NCBI GenBank assembly: GCA_008638375.1
Contig: CM018049.1
Span: 2,344,001 to 2,408,000 of the forward strand
Direction: 5' to 3'
From: Nyssa sinensis
Taxonomy: Eukaryota; Streptophyta; Magnoliopsida; Cornales; Nyssaceae
Length of the DNA stretch: 64,000 nucleotides
Shown: piece by piece, positions 1 to 11,472 of the stretch
Layout of the letters: every line of letters begins with the position of its first letter
Numbering within the stretch: position 1 is the stretch's first letter
Position numbers and translations under genes: made by a program
Notes under the pieces: generated by a model
Databases searched by the model: none
Told to the model about the DNA's origin: nothing
What the model saw: only the letters and a program-made list of their open reading frames with translations

Positions 1-1171
1 GAGCAGGCTGTGAGCATACTAAAAGAGTGCCTGCGACTACAGAGGTTGTAGCCTGCACATCTCCTGGTAAAAGGGAGAAAACTCGTCCTGCCTGCTGCTG
101 GACGTTCCCCTGTCCACTCCTTTGGACTGGAGGTCTATGTGGTGCTACTCTAGTGGTTGGTGCTTTAACCGAAGCAGTACTGGGCGTGGCCTGATCCTTC
201 TGAGGGCATTCTCTTGCAAAATGTCTCTCCTGGCCACAGTAATAGCAAGCGTTGCTGTCCTTGAGACATTGGCCCTTATGGATCTTATTGCAACGAGAGC
301 ACTTGGCTGCCCCCTTTTTAGTGTTGCCTTGTTTCTTCTGACCGGACCCTGTCGCCTGTGATGTGGCTCCAGGTCTAGTAAATGTAGATCCATGTTCTGA
401 AGTAGAAGGCCCTTGCCTCTTTTTCTGATTGCCGCCCTGCTTCAGGTTTCCTTTCCTCTTGGCGAATTCCTCGCCACTCCTTTCTATGACTCGAGCTGTC
501 TCCACTACATTAGCATAAGTGGCCAGTCGATGAGGTACCAGCCTATCCTTGATAGCCCATCTCAATCCTTCCTCGAACTTACGAGCTTTCAGATCCTCGG
601 TATTGACAGCACGTAGAGCAAACCTAGCCAATTCAGTAAATTTGGCCTCGTATTGCTCTACCATCATTCCCCCCTGTTGTAGTACCATAAACTCTGCAAC
701 TCTTCGGTTTCGTACTTCTTGGGAGAAGTACTTCTTGTTGAAGATATCAGTGAATCGTTGCCAGTTCATGCCTGGCTCTTTATCTTCCTCTATCATCCAC
801 CATTTATGTGCCATTCCTTTGAGCATATAAGTGGCGTATGCCACTTTTTGGACTTCAGTGCATATCAGGATTTTGAAGATCCTGTTCATCTCTAATAACC
901 ACTCCTCAGCTATAGTGGCTCCTCCTGTACCGTCGAATGTCGGGGGTTTCATTTTCTGAAACCGCTCATATAAGTATGCAGCGTCTCGCTCGTTTCCTTG
1001 ACTATTTCCTGCATTGTCGCCTGCATTGACAGGCTGCTCCTGTTGTACTGGCTGCGCTGGTTGGCTAGCACTAGCCTGAATCTGTGGCAGACTTTCAATG
1101 ATAGTCCGCATCATTCTTTCCAGTTGTTCTAAACGATCCATGGGTAACGGACCTTGCCTCGTGTTAACCAT
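1..1171 (-). CDS. Ty3/gypsy gag (start of gag-pol) of element A, intact, runs off left edge
   Basis: From an ATG at 1171 the minus strand is open for all 390 codons to the window edge. The N-terminus begins MVNTRQG. A retrotransposon gag domain lies around residues 70-210, including the pairs HKWW and NWQRF and the block VAYATYMLKG. A basic linker follows, then two zinc-knuckle-like units: CSRCNKIHKGQC and a canonical CX2CX4HX4C (CYYCGQERHFAREC). The last residues enter the protease leader (GDVQATTSVVAGTLLVCSQP). Gag packages element RNA into cytoplasmic particles. It lies downstream of the LTR (1364-4733) and the PBS (1349-1360) in the expected order. No stop or frameshift was seen, unlike the K and N copies here, so A is probably the youngest autonomous-type element. 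The rest of pol is outside the window. Confidence 0.9.
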   Translation of the reverse strand, partial: MVNTRQGPLPMDRLEQLERMMRTIIESLPQIQASASQPAQPVQQEQPVNAGDNAGNSQGNERDAAYLYERFQKMKPPTFDGTGGATIAEEWLLEMNRIFKILICTEVQKVAYATYMLKGMAHKWWMIEEDKEPGMNWQRFTDIFNKKYFSQEVRNRRVAEFMVLQQGGMMVEQYEAKFTELARFALRAVNTEDLKARKFEEGLRWAIKDRLVPHRLATYANVVETARVIERSGEEFAKRKGNLKQGGNQKKRQGPSTSEHGSTFTRPGATSQATGSGQKKQGNTKKGAAKCSRCNKIHKGQCLKDSNACYYCGQERHFARECPQKDQATPSTASVKAPTTRVAPHRPPVQRSGQGNVQQQAGRVFSLLPGDVQATTSVVAGTLLVCSQPA

Positions 1172-1183
1172 GACTGTGAATAG

Positions 1184-1255
1184 AACCAATAAGATAACCA
1201 GTGAGATAACCAATGAAATAACCAGTGAAAGAACCAATGAAGTAACCAATGAAAC
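1184..1255. repeat. 12-bp minisatellite, six copies, in the gag leader of element A
   Basis: Six head-to-tail 12-mers of the form AACCA(A/G)TGARAT, with copies starting at 1184, 1196, 1208, 1220, 1232 and 1244, lie between the PBS and the gag ATG. On the element's sense strand this is a (NTTTCAYTGGTT) array in the 5' UTR. A seventh, decayed unit may follow at 1256. Confidence 0.85.
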
Positions 1256-1348
1256 AACTAGTCAATGTGTAAGACAATAATAAATGTCAGTCATATCTAA
1301 CAGTCTTAACTCTAGTCCTATCTCCCATGACTCACAATCGAACCTATA

Positions 1349-1360
1349 GCTCTGATACCA
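1349..1360 (-). other. Primer binding site of element A (initiator tRNA-Met)
   Basis: The minus strand reads TGGTATCAGAGC, the usual plant initiator-Met tRNA primer site, three bases from the LTR end at 1364. It fixes the LTR boundary and the element's orientation. Confidence 0.92.
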
Positions 1361-1849
1361 AGCTGCCACGACCCGAAACCCACCCTATGCAGATCTCATG
1401 TCGCGGGGCCGACCCGAAGGCCGTCCCTACTTTTTCCATTCCTGTATCATAGTACTAATATGCAATGTACTAAAAATTTTAAACAATGAACAGCGGAAGT
1501 CTTTATCAATTACAGTAATCCAGCGGAAGTCTTTAAAATAAATTTAACAACGAAAGTCTATTAAATACATGACATGGTTCTACATAAGACAAAATGAGAA
1601 CTAAACATAACCAGCACCCGGGGGTGGTGAATACATGGGAGAACTAACATAGACTGATACAATACTTCAAAATGTCCCCCTACGCTCTCAGACTCCTACT
1701 GGGGTCTCGCAGCGTCATCACCTGAAATGGGGGTAAATGGGGTGGAATGAGCTACAAAGCTCAGTAAGTAAAACAGATCTCCAACACTGGTATCGATGAT
1801 CAATGTGAATCCATGAATAAGATAATGATAGCCAATCATAAGGAAGGAG

Positions 1850-1925
1850 ATGTTGTGATAGCCAATGAACATAATCGCCACGAGAGCCAATGGAAACAAT
1901 TGCCACGAGGGCCAATGAAAAGTAA
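1850..1925. repeat. Short tandem repeat, about 28-bp unit, in LTR A
   Basis: Three imperfect copies of a unit containing ATYGCCACGAGRGCCAATGRAA stand in a row. This is an LTR-internal minisatellite with no visible coding role. Confidence 0.6.
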
Positions 1926-2345
1926 TCACAATACACAATCAGGAGTAATAGTGTAAAATGAAAATATAACAACAATGAAGTACTGCCACAATGAACCGAT
2001 CACAATCAAATCAATCAATACAAGTCCTTCAAGACTTGAAGAATCATAAGGAAATGTGCCATTCAATCAATCAAGTTCTGTCAATCATAAGAGATGCTGT
2101 TATTCTGTTTCAGGGCTCGGCAGACCCTCGATCTTTTGGGGCCCGACATACCCCCTAGTCAATTCCAGTAAATTGCCATTTGTCCGTTCACGGACTTGAC
2201 CCGTAGGTCCCATTCAATCAGATAGCATCAGATGGGTGTTGTGACTGAGCACAACTCCCGTGCCCATAAACATGTCATGATCATAGTAATTCCATAGAAT
2301 ATAAAAATGGAATATCATTCATTCAATGAGGATACAGTAGTAGGC

Positions 2346-2547
2346 CTTTCAAGGCATGGTTCAATACGATAACAATGATATAATCAATCAAGCAATGTCC
2401 ACGAGATAGAACAAGATCTCATTGTGGATAGTAATAACATGAGTTGCTTTCAAAGCACAGTTAAACATGATAACAATGATATACCAGTGAATCAAATGTC
2501 CACAGGATAAAGAATATCGGATTGTGGAACACAAGAATATCAATACA
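2346..2547. repeat. 101-bp tandem duplication in LTR A
   Basis: Units start at 2346 and 2447 (CTTTCAAGGCA / CTTTCAAAGCA). They share GATAACAATGATATA and AATGTCCAC and are clearly diverged. They lie in the predicted second LTR intron. Confidence 0.7.
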
Positions 2548-2627
2548 TTTAAGAGTACGAGTTTGGTAGTAAAAGAATAAACTTGGCTTGTGGAAACACC
2601 ACATGTAAGAGAGAGTGATCCACTTAC

Positions 2628-2683
2628 CTCAATCGTGATTCTATCTCAGAAATCCGTGAGTATACGTTTGCCTTTCGAGTTCC
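2628..2683 (-). other. Predicted LTR exon 2, element A (56 nt)
   Basis: On the minus strand an acceptor TGATATATAG precedes the block and a strong donor GAG|GTAAGTG follows it. Block and donor align in position with the same feature in the other LTRs. It is non-coding as far as I can see. Confidence 0.5.
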
Positions 2684-4733
2684 CTATATATCAGTGAATA
2701 CGTTTCAGAATAAATGCTATTCATCAAATTTTATGCCTTTCTATCATAAGTATTTCAAATACTATTTTATACTTTACCATTGAGTCCGGAATGCCGAAGA
2801 AATTCGGTTTAGGCTTTCCCGGAATTCCATTTGGACTTTTGCACTAAAAAGGGCAAAATGGTCATTTTGCACTTTTACGGTATTTTATCCTTCAGGGTCT
2901 CATCTCATAAAACGGACCCCACCATTGGACTTAGAACATCCGAGATAATAGGTTTTGACTATTCATTTGTATCATTTGGACTTCGTTTGACCCAATTTTG
3001 AAATAGGGGCGTTATTGTAAAATTAATATTTAATTAATTTTTTATGTTTGGGCAACAGTGAAATTTCTTAAAATATTTGGGGCCGGTTCACAATTTCCAA
3101 AAGCTGCGGTCTGAACCAAAAACCCTAAACCGGTCTGCCCCTTCACTGAACCAAACGGTTCAGTCCATTCAGAGAACCGGATTCCAATATCCTGGTTCCT
3201 ACCCTTATCCGTGGTTGGAATAAGCCCAAACCCAATTTCCATTTCCTATCCCCATAGCCAAACAAGCCCAATTCATTTAAATTTAAAACCCAAACGACAC
3301 AGTTTTGGCTCCGTTTTATTTCCGATCGAGTACTGACCCGATCCGAACCCGGATCCGGTCTAGACTTAACCCGAACAGACCCACGCTTTTCCGGTCATCT
3401 TCCCCACTGCTCCGGTAGGGTTCCGGCGTGAACAGTCGTCTTCTCCGACGACTGTCACATATTTTCCGGTGGTTTTTCCCCTCATTTTGAATGCCATTCT
3501 TTTTCATTTTTTATGTAGATTATATTTCTACCTTTAGATTTCAGTTTAACCTTTTAGTTCTTCACGAAATAGGGGTTTAACATTTCCGGCCGAATCTCCG
3601 GCCAAGTGATATTTTTCTATTTCGTGACGTTTTGATCACGGTTTTGGTCCTAGCATTTTTCTAGCTTGTTTCTGCAACTCATTAGATCATTTTTAGAAAC
3701 TTTAAAATAAGTTTTAATCATGATATTCATGGAACCCGAGATTATTCCATCAACCTGCAACTCGTTTTTTTCTCCTTGGTTTCTAAACCATTTAACCTAA
3801 TTCTTTTTGCATTTAAAAGCTAATATCATGCTCATTTAGACCCTAGATTTAGATCAAACATTCATGCTTCAAATCTCAAAAACAGAACTAAATGGCTTAC
3901 CTGGGTGTCGGGTTTTTGCCCTGTGTGACCCTCCAAACTTCCCTATTTCTGCTCCTGAGCTCTTTGCCAACCTTTCTCTCAATCTCAGTTTTCTTTTTTT
4001 TTTTGCCTTTAAACCCACACCCGTATGTACATATATAGAGAGAAGGGTTCCACCGCCTCTCTCCCTTTTTCTCCTTCTCTCTCTCGGTTACTCCCCCTTC
4101 TATGGCCCCTTTCTTTGACTGAAGCCTGATGTTCTCTCTGCCAAATGCAAACTTTGCATTAAATGGCTTGGGAGACTTGTGTTGCACTCATATATACATA
4201 TATCATATTATATATATATTACACACATATCTCACCTAGCCGACACATACACACACCTCACATTTAGTCCACCTGTATAATGCCCAAGGGCAGTTCTCCC
4301 TTTTCCCTTTTCTTTTCCTTTTATTTCTTATGCTTATACATATATACACAATTATATGTATAATACATCATATTATATATATATATATATAAGTATATAC
4401 ATACACACCAAATACATGTTTTTATACATGTATATACATGCATATGTAGGGGTACAATCCCATTTTTAATCGTATACACATACACTTATTTTAATTGAGC
4501 TATGTATCTATGTTCACGTATGCATGCATGGAAATACGTGCATGCACGCATTTCGATGCAATGCCCTGTGGTGCTCGGGTGTTACCCAGCCTTGGTCATT
4601 CATTTCCATCATTTACAGTTCCAGTCATTCATTTCCATGAAAATACTATGATATACATATCTTACCGTTCAAGTTACATGTGTTAACCGACCTACCTCGG
4701 TATACGTGACGTATCCCGGATCGGGATATTACA

Positions 4734-5110
4734 TTAATCTTGGGTCTCAATTAGACACTATAGAAACTGGGACTCCCTACAACCGAACAATCTATTGAAT
4801 ATAGAGTGCTGCCAATTGCTCCAATGTTTGGGTCATCTTGGTCGCAAGGAACTGAGCTGTCTTTGTCAACCTGTCCACAATCACCCATATAGAATCACTC
4901 CCTTGCGGCGTCCTAGGCAACCCTGACATAAAATCCATAGTGTTGTGTTCCTATTTCCACTCAGGTATTGGGAGTGGTTACAAAAGTCCACTAGGCTTTT
5001 GACGTTCGGCTTTCACTTGTTGGCACTTGACATATCGTGCTATGTACTTAGCGACATCCCTCTTCATGCCTGACCACTAATAAGTACTTCGGACATTGTG
5101 GTACATCATA
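4734..5110 (-). pseudogene. Integrase remnant of element K (zinc-binding end and catalytic core), cut by LTR A
   Basis: Minus-strand translation gives a decayed H2C2/linker stretch (KRDVAKYIARYVKCQQVKAER at about 5000-5075), then the integrase core start WVIVDRLTKTAQFLATK (about 4835-4890), and, next to the LTR A boundary, GVPVSIVSN-stop-DPR, matching the family motif around the second catalytic Asp. The reading frame has stops and frame changes, so the enzyme is dead. The C-terminal part would lie beyond LTR A, outside the window. In a live element it joins cDNA to the chromosome. Confidence 0.8.
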
Positions 5111-5498
5111 GTGTTCCTTGGGTGTATGGAAAACTTGGAGTTGTACACCCCATCAAGGATCTCCTCTCTAATCCCAGGCACATCTGGCACAAGATTCTGT
5201 CTCAAAAACATAACACCCTATGCTGGACAACAAATTCTAGATTCTTACCTGTCCCAGCATCTTCTCAGAGTTTGAGCAACTTCTCATCTTAGGATTGCAG
5301 CTCCTTAATCTTATCCACAATTTTCAGTCCAACTATCACATTGGCAAGCACTGCTCTGGAGTCTGGAAAAACCACTTCTATCTCCATCATTTCTAGTTCC
5401 TTTAACAACTCCCGTTATATAGTCAACAGGCAAGCAAGACTCCTTGATGACTTCCTGCTGAGAGCATCTGCCACCACATTAACCTTCCTCGGGTGGTA
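5111..5498 (-). pseudogene. Decayed RNase H to integrase linker of element K
   Basis: This stretch lies between recognisable RNase H and integrase remnants. It shows only scattered minus-strand matches with stops. I see no independent gene in it. The end nearest 5480 still reads like the family block that follows RNase H (VVADALSR-like). Confidence 0.5.
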
Positions 5499-5984
5499 CT
5501 ATATATCGAGTTCATAATCCTTGATCAACTCCAACCATCGACCTTGTCGCATGTTGAGCTCTCTTTGTGTAAACAGATACTTGAGGCTCCTATGGTCTAT
5601 AAAAATCTCACATGTCGCTCCATAGAGATAATGCCTCCAAATCTTAAGTGCAAACACAATCGCTGCAAGTTCAAGGTCATGAGTTGGACAGTTCTTCTCA
5701 TGTGGTCTCAATTGCTACGAGGCATAGCCCACTACCTTGCCCTTCTGCATTAGAACACACCCCAAGCCTTTATATGATACGTCACTATATATTACAAAGC
5801 CTTCTGTCCCATCTGGTACAGTCAGAATCAGAGCTGACACTAGACAGTTCTTTAGCTCTTGGAAACTCTTTTCCCTGTCTTCAGTCCACACAAAAAGGAT
5901 ATTCTTTTGAGTCAACTGGATGATTGGTGCTACTATCTTAGAAAAGTCCTTGACAAATCTTCTGTAATAGCCAGTTAATCCCAT
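5499..5984 (-). pseudogene. Reverse transcriptase C-terminus and RNase H remnant of element K
   Basis: The stretch 5984-5715 encodes GLTGYYRRFVKDFSKIVAPI and continues through the RT connection into the first RNase H strand (FVIYSDVSYKGLGCVLMQ; the usual first acidic residue is kept in YSD, and DAS has become DVS). The stretch 5711-5499 continues with [18 protein letters not shown] and [11 protein letters not shown]. The two parts are in different frames with a stop at the join. Together they match the usual gypsy RT-RNase H order. The enzyme would copy element RNA and degrade the RNA strand; this copy cannot. Confidence 0.88.
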
Positions 5985-6796
5985 GAAACTGCGAACTTCT
6001 ATGACACTAGTTGGCCGAGGCTAATTCAAAATGAGATACTGGGGAGCCAAAACTCACACTTCTTTAGCTTGGCATACGACGTCTGCTCCAGTAGCTTGTA
6101 CAAGACTTTCCTCGGATGTACTTCATTTTCTTCTAGGTTCTTAGAATAAACTACGATATCATCAATGAATACAATCATGAAGTCATCTAGATACGGCTTG
6201 AAAATCTTGTTCATTAAGTCTATGAATGTAATTGGGCATTTGTCACCCCAGAAGGCATCACTAGGAACTCATAGTGTCCATACCGGGTTCTGAATGCTTG
6301 TCTTTTCCATATCTGTAGGCTTAACTTTCAATTGATGATATCCTGACCTTAAGTCAGTCTTTGAGAAGACATGCGCCCCTTTCAACTAATCAAATAAACC
6401 ATCTACCCTTGATAGAGGGTACTTTTTCTTGATGGTGACTTTGTTCAACTCTCTATAGTCGATGCACAGTCTCATAGTCCCATCCTTCTTCTTAACGAAA
6501 AACACTGGGGCACCCCATGGTGAAAAGTTAGGGTCGTCTAAAACCCTTGTCTAGCAACTCTTGTAGCTGCAATTTTAGTTTCTTTAAATCTATTGGTGTC
6601 ATTCGGTACGGAGTCTTAGATACAGGTGAAGTTCCAAGAAGTACATCAATGCTGAACTCGATTTCCCAATCAACAGAAATTCTAGGCCGATCGTCCAAAA
6701 ATACATCAGGAAACTCTCAGACAATAGGAATCTGATCTAGAGTGGGTTCTTGTAAGAGGGTGTCAATGATGCTACATAAGAAACCGTGACATCCCT
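5985..6796 (-). pseudogene. Reverse transcriptase N-terminal half of element K
   Basis: Minus-strand matches run in family order from the pre-RT block near 6740 (EFPDVF-like, then EIEFSIDVLLGTSPVSKTPYRM), through LQELLDKGF, to the catalytic palm motif FIDDIVVYSKNLEENEVH near 6130-6170, equivalent to the usual (Y/F)(V/L)DD box. Stops and frame changes are scattered throughout. The right edge, 6796, is the left TSD (TCCCT) of solo LTR B; the coding sequence resumes at 48863 with the protease end. Confidence 0.88.
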
Positions 6797-7453
6797 TGTA
6801 ACACCCCGACCTAATTAATTAATAATTAGTCTGCTAATTATTAATTAGACAAGACATAAAGAATAATCAAGAGAGTTAATCAGGAATTTCTCGAAGGTTG
6901 CGATAGGCCAATAAAAGGTTGCGATAGGCCAATAAAATAATTAAATGTGTCAAGAGAGGCGGGTGTAAAACCCGACCCTAATTACCAATTAATTAGGTGA
7001 AACGATGTCATGGAAATTTGAATTGGCGAACTATGACGACCACCAAAAAATAATGACCGGTGCAAGGCCTTTAACGTCGAAGCTAACCTAAATAGGGAAT
7101 GATGAGAAGAAACCGCTTCATAAAAAGAACAATGGGAAAGAAATCATGGAGGAAATAGTTAAAACAGAAATCTGTGCCAGCCAAACGAGGCATAAACCTA
7201 AAATAGAGGAAAAATGCCAAAAAGTGATGCTAAGCGATTTGAACCCTTAACCAAAAGAGACAAGGTTTTAAAGTCCTAAAAAATTACCACTTGACCCACA
7301 AGCACTTTTGTGCTTTATTTTACACAAGATGTATATATGTATATCATATAATGCTTAATTTCTGAATATAAAAAAAGAGGTGGCAGCCCCTCATTGGACC
7401 ACTACTTCCACCAATTGTATTTCATGCAGCCAACCCAAAATATAAAATATGTT

Positions 7454-7455
<2 letters not shown>

Positions 7456-7484
<29 letters not shown>

Positions 7485-7650
7485 TGCGTGTGAGGGATTG
7501 AAACTCATAAATCCGAACTGTATGTGTGTGTGTGTACGGCAGTGTGTGTGCGTGCTCATGTAGAGAGAAAAAGTAAGGTAGAGAGAGAAAGTGAGGTAGA
7601 GAGAAAGAGAGAGTGAAGGAAGAAGGAGGAAGAACAAGGAGAGGAGAGTG
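7456..7650 (+). repeat. AT, GT and GA microsatellite leader of LTR B
   Basis: (TA)n near 7456-7480, (TG)n near 7521-7550, then GA-rich repeats to about 7645. This order of simple repeats downstream of the putative promoter recurs in several LTRs here. Apparent reading frames across it are repeat artefacts. Confidence 0.7.
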
Positions 7651-9548
7651 AAGCTACCTGATGCATGCATGGCAACCTCAGTTGGAAGGATCAAGGATCA
7701 AAGCCAAGAGATGGACTGCCATCACAAGGTAATCACTCAACATGTATTTATCTCTCTAAAAAGGTTGAACCTTTACTTGCTGATTTTAAGCTCCATGAGG
7801 CCTAAAATTAAAGGACCTTGCTCAAATTGGGTCTGAACCGAGTTTACACAAACATGTTTTGATGGCTAGGGTCCACAATTATATGCTATAAGGACCTCAA
7901 AAACATAAAAATTAGACCCAAAAAGCTTAAGCGATGAGAGAGATTTTGAATAGCAGGTCACAGGTTCAATATGAAATTTTTTCCATTGAATTTAAACACT
8001 AGTTTTGTAAACGGGAAAGTGATCCTTAGGGTCCTATGATCACAACAAACCAAAAATCTTTGGATTTGTTGAAAAATGGGGACGTATGGACCAAATATCC
8101 AGTCAGCCATTCATGGTAGAACCATGCGTTTGAACTTGTTCCAAGCTATGAAACCAATATCAAAACATTTATTAAGCTCCCAAAATCATACTAGAATATA
8201 AAACAATAAGAATCCATGCTAGAAAACCCACAAAATGAAGAAGAAAAATTTAGGGTTAACTAGTTCACGTCTCCCTTGACGAGGAAGGTGATGAACAGTA
8301 CCTCGGGTCGGGTATCGGGTCAATAACGGTTCGGGTCCCGACCGTATGATGTATGGGTTTGAACTTAAACAACACGGCATCATTTAAGGCGTTTCATTTA
8401 ACTGATGTGGCAGACCGGCTTGGACCGGTTGATTTTTAATGGTTTAGGGACGGTTCACTTAAAAATGGGGCAAACCAATTGGTTTTTAGAATAAATTTTA
8501 AGGGGATTTCAAAAGTAAGCACTGAACTGGTGGGTTCATGTTTAAACCAAAAACCAGAATTTCTGAAATTTCATTTTAAAACCCCAAAAACTTGGGTAAA
8601 TTATAAAATAGCCCAGGAATTTAAATAAATAAAAATCCTAACTTGTTAAATTATGGTTTAACCCTAACACTTCCTAATAATTCTGTTATGGCCCAAAATT
8701 TTAAGGAATTAATTTAAATAAGCCCCTGAAAAATAATTAATAAATTAATTTAATTATTTATTAATTGGATAAAATGACTAATTTACCCTTAGACCATAAA
8801 TGGGTCAAACGAAGTCCAAAATAAATAAATGAATAGTGTATTTTGACTATTTCGAGAATTCCAGACCCAATGACAGGGTCCGTTTTACGAGATGAGATTT
8901 TGAGAAATATAGACACGTAAATGGTAAATGACTATATTGCCCTAACGATACCCAGGGCTAATTAAAAAATAAAAGATAGTCCATTTTATTTATGTCGGAC
9001 ACTCTAAACTCAACGGTGGAGTCCATACTAGCAAACAAAGTACTGAAAAATGTGACGCGTGAAAATAAAAAATTACCAAAATGCCCATGGTACAGTACGA
9101 AGCCAAAATAAAGTCCAAATTGGACGAAATTGACACTAATGGAAGCCCAAATAATTATGAACTCACAAGTGTGACTAAATAATAATTCGGGGTCAGAATA
9201 TCACAAAATATGAAATGACCAAACTACCCTTAAGCATGAAAAATGCAAAGTAAAGGCCGAATAAATTAGAAAAGAAGGCCAGTCTGATATAAAGCATAAT
9301 TATAGGACTAAACAAGACTCTGAAACAATTAACGTATAAAATGAGAAATGACTAGAGCCAAAATGACTTAAAATTTTATTCTGACAGCTTGTAAGCCTAT
9401 TTAAGGAATTTAATAACATAAGTTGAAATCCAATGAGTGGGTAATAGGCCAACGAACCTAATTAGGGGATCTAATAAACTCCTAAGATGATGAATAAGAC
9501 ATGAATGAACGAATTCTGATCTGTCTATGATTAATGATGATTATTCAG

Positions 9549-9626
9549 GCTATGCAAGATATGCTTGACGTATTTAGAGATTACCAGAGTATTTGAAAAT
9601 GGAGAATGCAATACTAAGAAACCGAG
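9549..9626 (+). other. Predicted LTR exon 2, element B (78 nt)
   Basis: It is bounded by acceptor GATTATTCAG and donor CCGAG|GTAAGTAAAC. It aligns with the D block (28017-28092), which has the same acceptor. Confidence 0.55.
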
Positions 9627-9944
9627 GTAAGTAAACCCGAACTTTGTTATGTGGTCCTTCCTCAGCTAGTCACATTTATTTTCATATGCTTCCAAACTTG
9701 TACTCCATTACCTACCTGATGAACCTGATTTCTTTGATTAATGCCAATCGACTTGTGATTATTTGTTCATGCCTGTAATTTGGGTTCGACTTACTCTCTT
9801 ATATCTTGTTGTGATCTTGACTTGTCGATGCTTGAGCATATTTATACCATCAGGTATATCGTGTTATGATCTCATAATATATCTATTGTTGGAAATCTTG
9901 TTTGTTCCGTACACTCATGCAACGTTGATTAAGATATGGTTGTT

Positions 9945-10080
9945 CTCGGCAGCCTGGTAACATAGCCATAAAAAGCTATAGTTATATATTGTTGCCTTGA
10001 ATCGGTTATGCTCTCGGCAGCCTAGTAACATAGCGGAAGGAAGCTATGGTTATATTATGTTTCCTTGAACTAACTAGTTA
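9945..10080. repeat. 68-bp tandem duplication with a hairpin in LTR B
   Basis: Units start at 9945 and 10013 with CTCGGCAGCCTRGTAACATAGC. Each unit holds the inverted repeat CATAGC...AGCTATR, able to form a short hairpin. Confidence 0.7.
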
Positions 10081-10344
10081 CCATCCACATCCTTGTTCTT
10101 GTAGAGAGTAACATGATCATGAGATTTTATATGTGCTTGGGGTTGTGCTCAGTCACAACGGCCCATCTATTCAAAAAATTACGTGGGGAAAGACCCTTTG
10201 GGGTCTGTTGTGTCCTACGGGACCTGTAGTAAAAGAGCTTTGGCTCTATTCAATAAGCCTGGGATAATGAGGCAAATCTGAATGTGCGTTATACTGGGGT
10301 ATGCCGGGCCCCGGATGATTCATGCATTCTTGGTTGTTAGTATT

Positions 10345-10475
10345 CGATGATGATATATCTTTGGTATTCGTTGAATGATCATATTATTAAACTCATGTTA
10401 TACTTTACTCGATGATGATATATCTTTGGTACTCGTTAGATGATCATGTTCTATGCAAGCATGTTATACTTTTGA
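10345..10475. repeat. 65-bp tandem duplication in LTR B
   Basis: Units start at 10345 and 10410 with CGATGATGATATATCTTTGG and share ATGATCAT and CATGTTATACTTT. Confidence 0.75.
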
Positions 10476-11435
10476 TTGGCTATCGTATTTGTTGTGGCAG
10501 CAGATTATCATGATTGGCTAGATCTCGGTTGTTGGATTCATTGTCGCGACCTGAAATTTGCCTCGCGCAGATCCCGTGTCGGGACCACCACCTGTAGACT
10601 CGGGGGTCTGAGGCAAGGCTCACATAAGCAGCGGTATCGAATAGATGTGCGACATGTGGTTTGCAGAAGCGTGAAAAACTTTTTCTTTTTCTTTTCTCAT
10701 TTTAAAATTTGCACATCCGTCCGGTACTGCCGCTCTTTACATTGTAGTACACATGATCATACATTCAGAGCATAACTAAAAATTTAAAAACTTTATAACA
10801 TTACATGTCCACTACCCCGAGAGGCTTAATACACATTCTTAAATTGTCTACTAATACAAAATGTACTATTAGAGTTCATAGGGTTTCCCAAAAGAAACTA
10901 CTTAAACATATCTTCCTGTAATAAAAATTGTGTAAAGGTTTTTATACTTAAGAGAAAAATTAATTAATTAAATAATTAATTAATTTAAAATATAAGAATA
11001 TATTTAATTATTAAAATTAAATTCAAATAAACACACATATACACACATTATGGTGTATTATGTGTGTATGTTATCAAGTGTATATAAATATGTCTATGTA
11101 TATCTATATATACATGTACACAAGAAAATATATATATATATATGCTTAAAGTGTGAACAGTGCAGTGTGTGAGTGTGTGTCGACTATACATGTGTGTGTG
11201 TGTCTTGGTGTTGGTGTGAGAACATATATAATATACATATATATATATATATATATACATGGAGACAAGGAGGTATGGTGGGAAGTAAGGGGAGGTAAGG
11301 CTTGATTTGAAATAGGAATGGGAGAAGGGATGGCCAAAATCAGTACAGTATGGCTGTTGATTGTGATGGGGTATGGGAGTGAGAGAAATATACATATATA
11401 AATATATGATATATACACACCCATGACACATGGAC

Positions 11436-11436
<1 letters not shown>

Positions 11437-11470
<34 letters not shown>
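11437..11470 (+). repeat. (AG)n microsatellite in the leader of LTR E
   Basis: About seventeen AG repeats follow the AT/GT repeats and precede the donor match. This is the GA-rich leader position seen in LTRs B, C and G. Confidence 0.9.

Positions 11471-11472
<2 letters not shown>

Larger units (their letters stand above)
1364..4733 (-). mobile_element. 5' LTR of Ty3/gypsy element A, 3370 bp
   Basis: On the plus strand it starts TGCCACGACCCGAAACC and ends CGGATCGGGATATTACA, so the element reads TGTAATATCCC...GGGTCGTGGCA on the minus strand, directly before the PBS and gag. It interrupts the K integrase at 4733/4734. The right flank is TTAAT; the matching TSD lies outside the window. Inside, in element order: AT microsatellites (about 4190-4480), a CT/GA-rich leader, a splice-donor match CAG|GTAAG at 3901/3900, GGTTC boxes (3140-3180), two inverted-repeat modules (about 2785 and 2905), an exon-like block 2628-2683, a 101-bp tandem repeat, and an acceptor match TTTCAG at 1722. 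Confidence 0.9.

Noticed and set aside
4734..6796. A host gene on the minus strand
   Set aside because: All recognisable motifs are gypsy RT, RNase H and integrase, with stops and frame changes.
10542..10916. Apparent inverted junction between a minus LTR end and a plus LTR start
   Set aside because: First read as a recombination chimera. The CTTCC duplication shows it is just E inserted in H.
11048..11431. Minus-strand 127-codon frame in LTR E
   Set aside because: It translates AT/GT microsatellites in the leader of LTR E on the antisense strand; no homology-like pattern.
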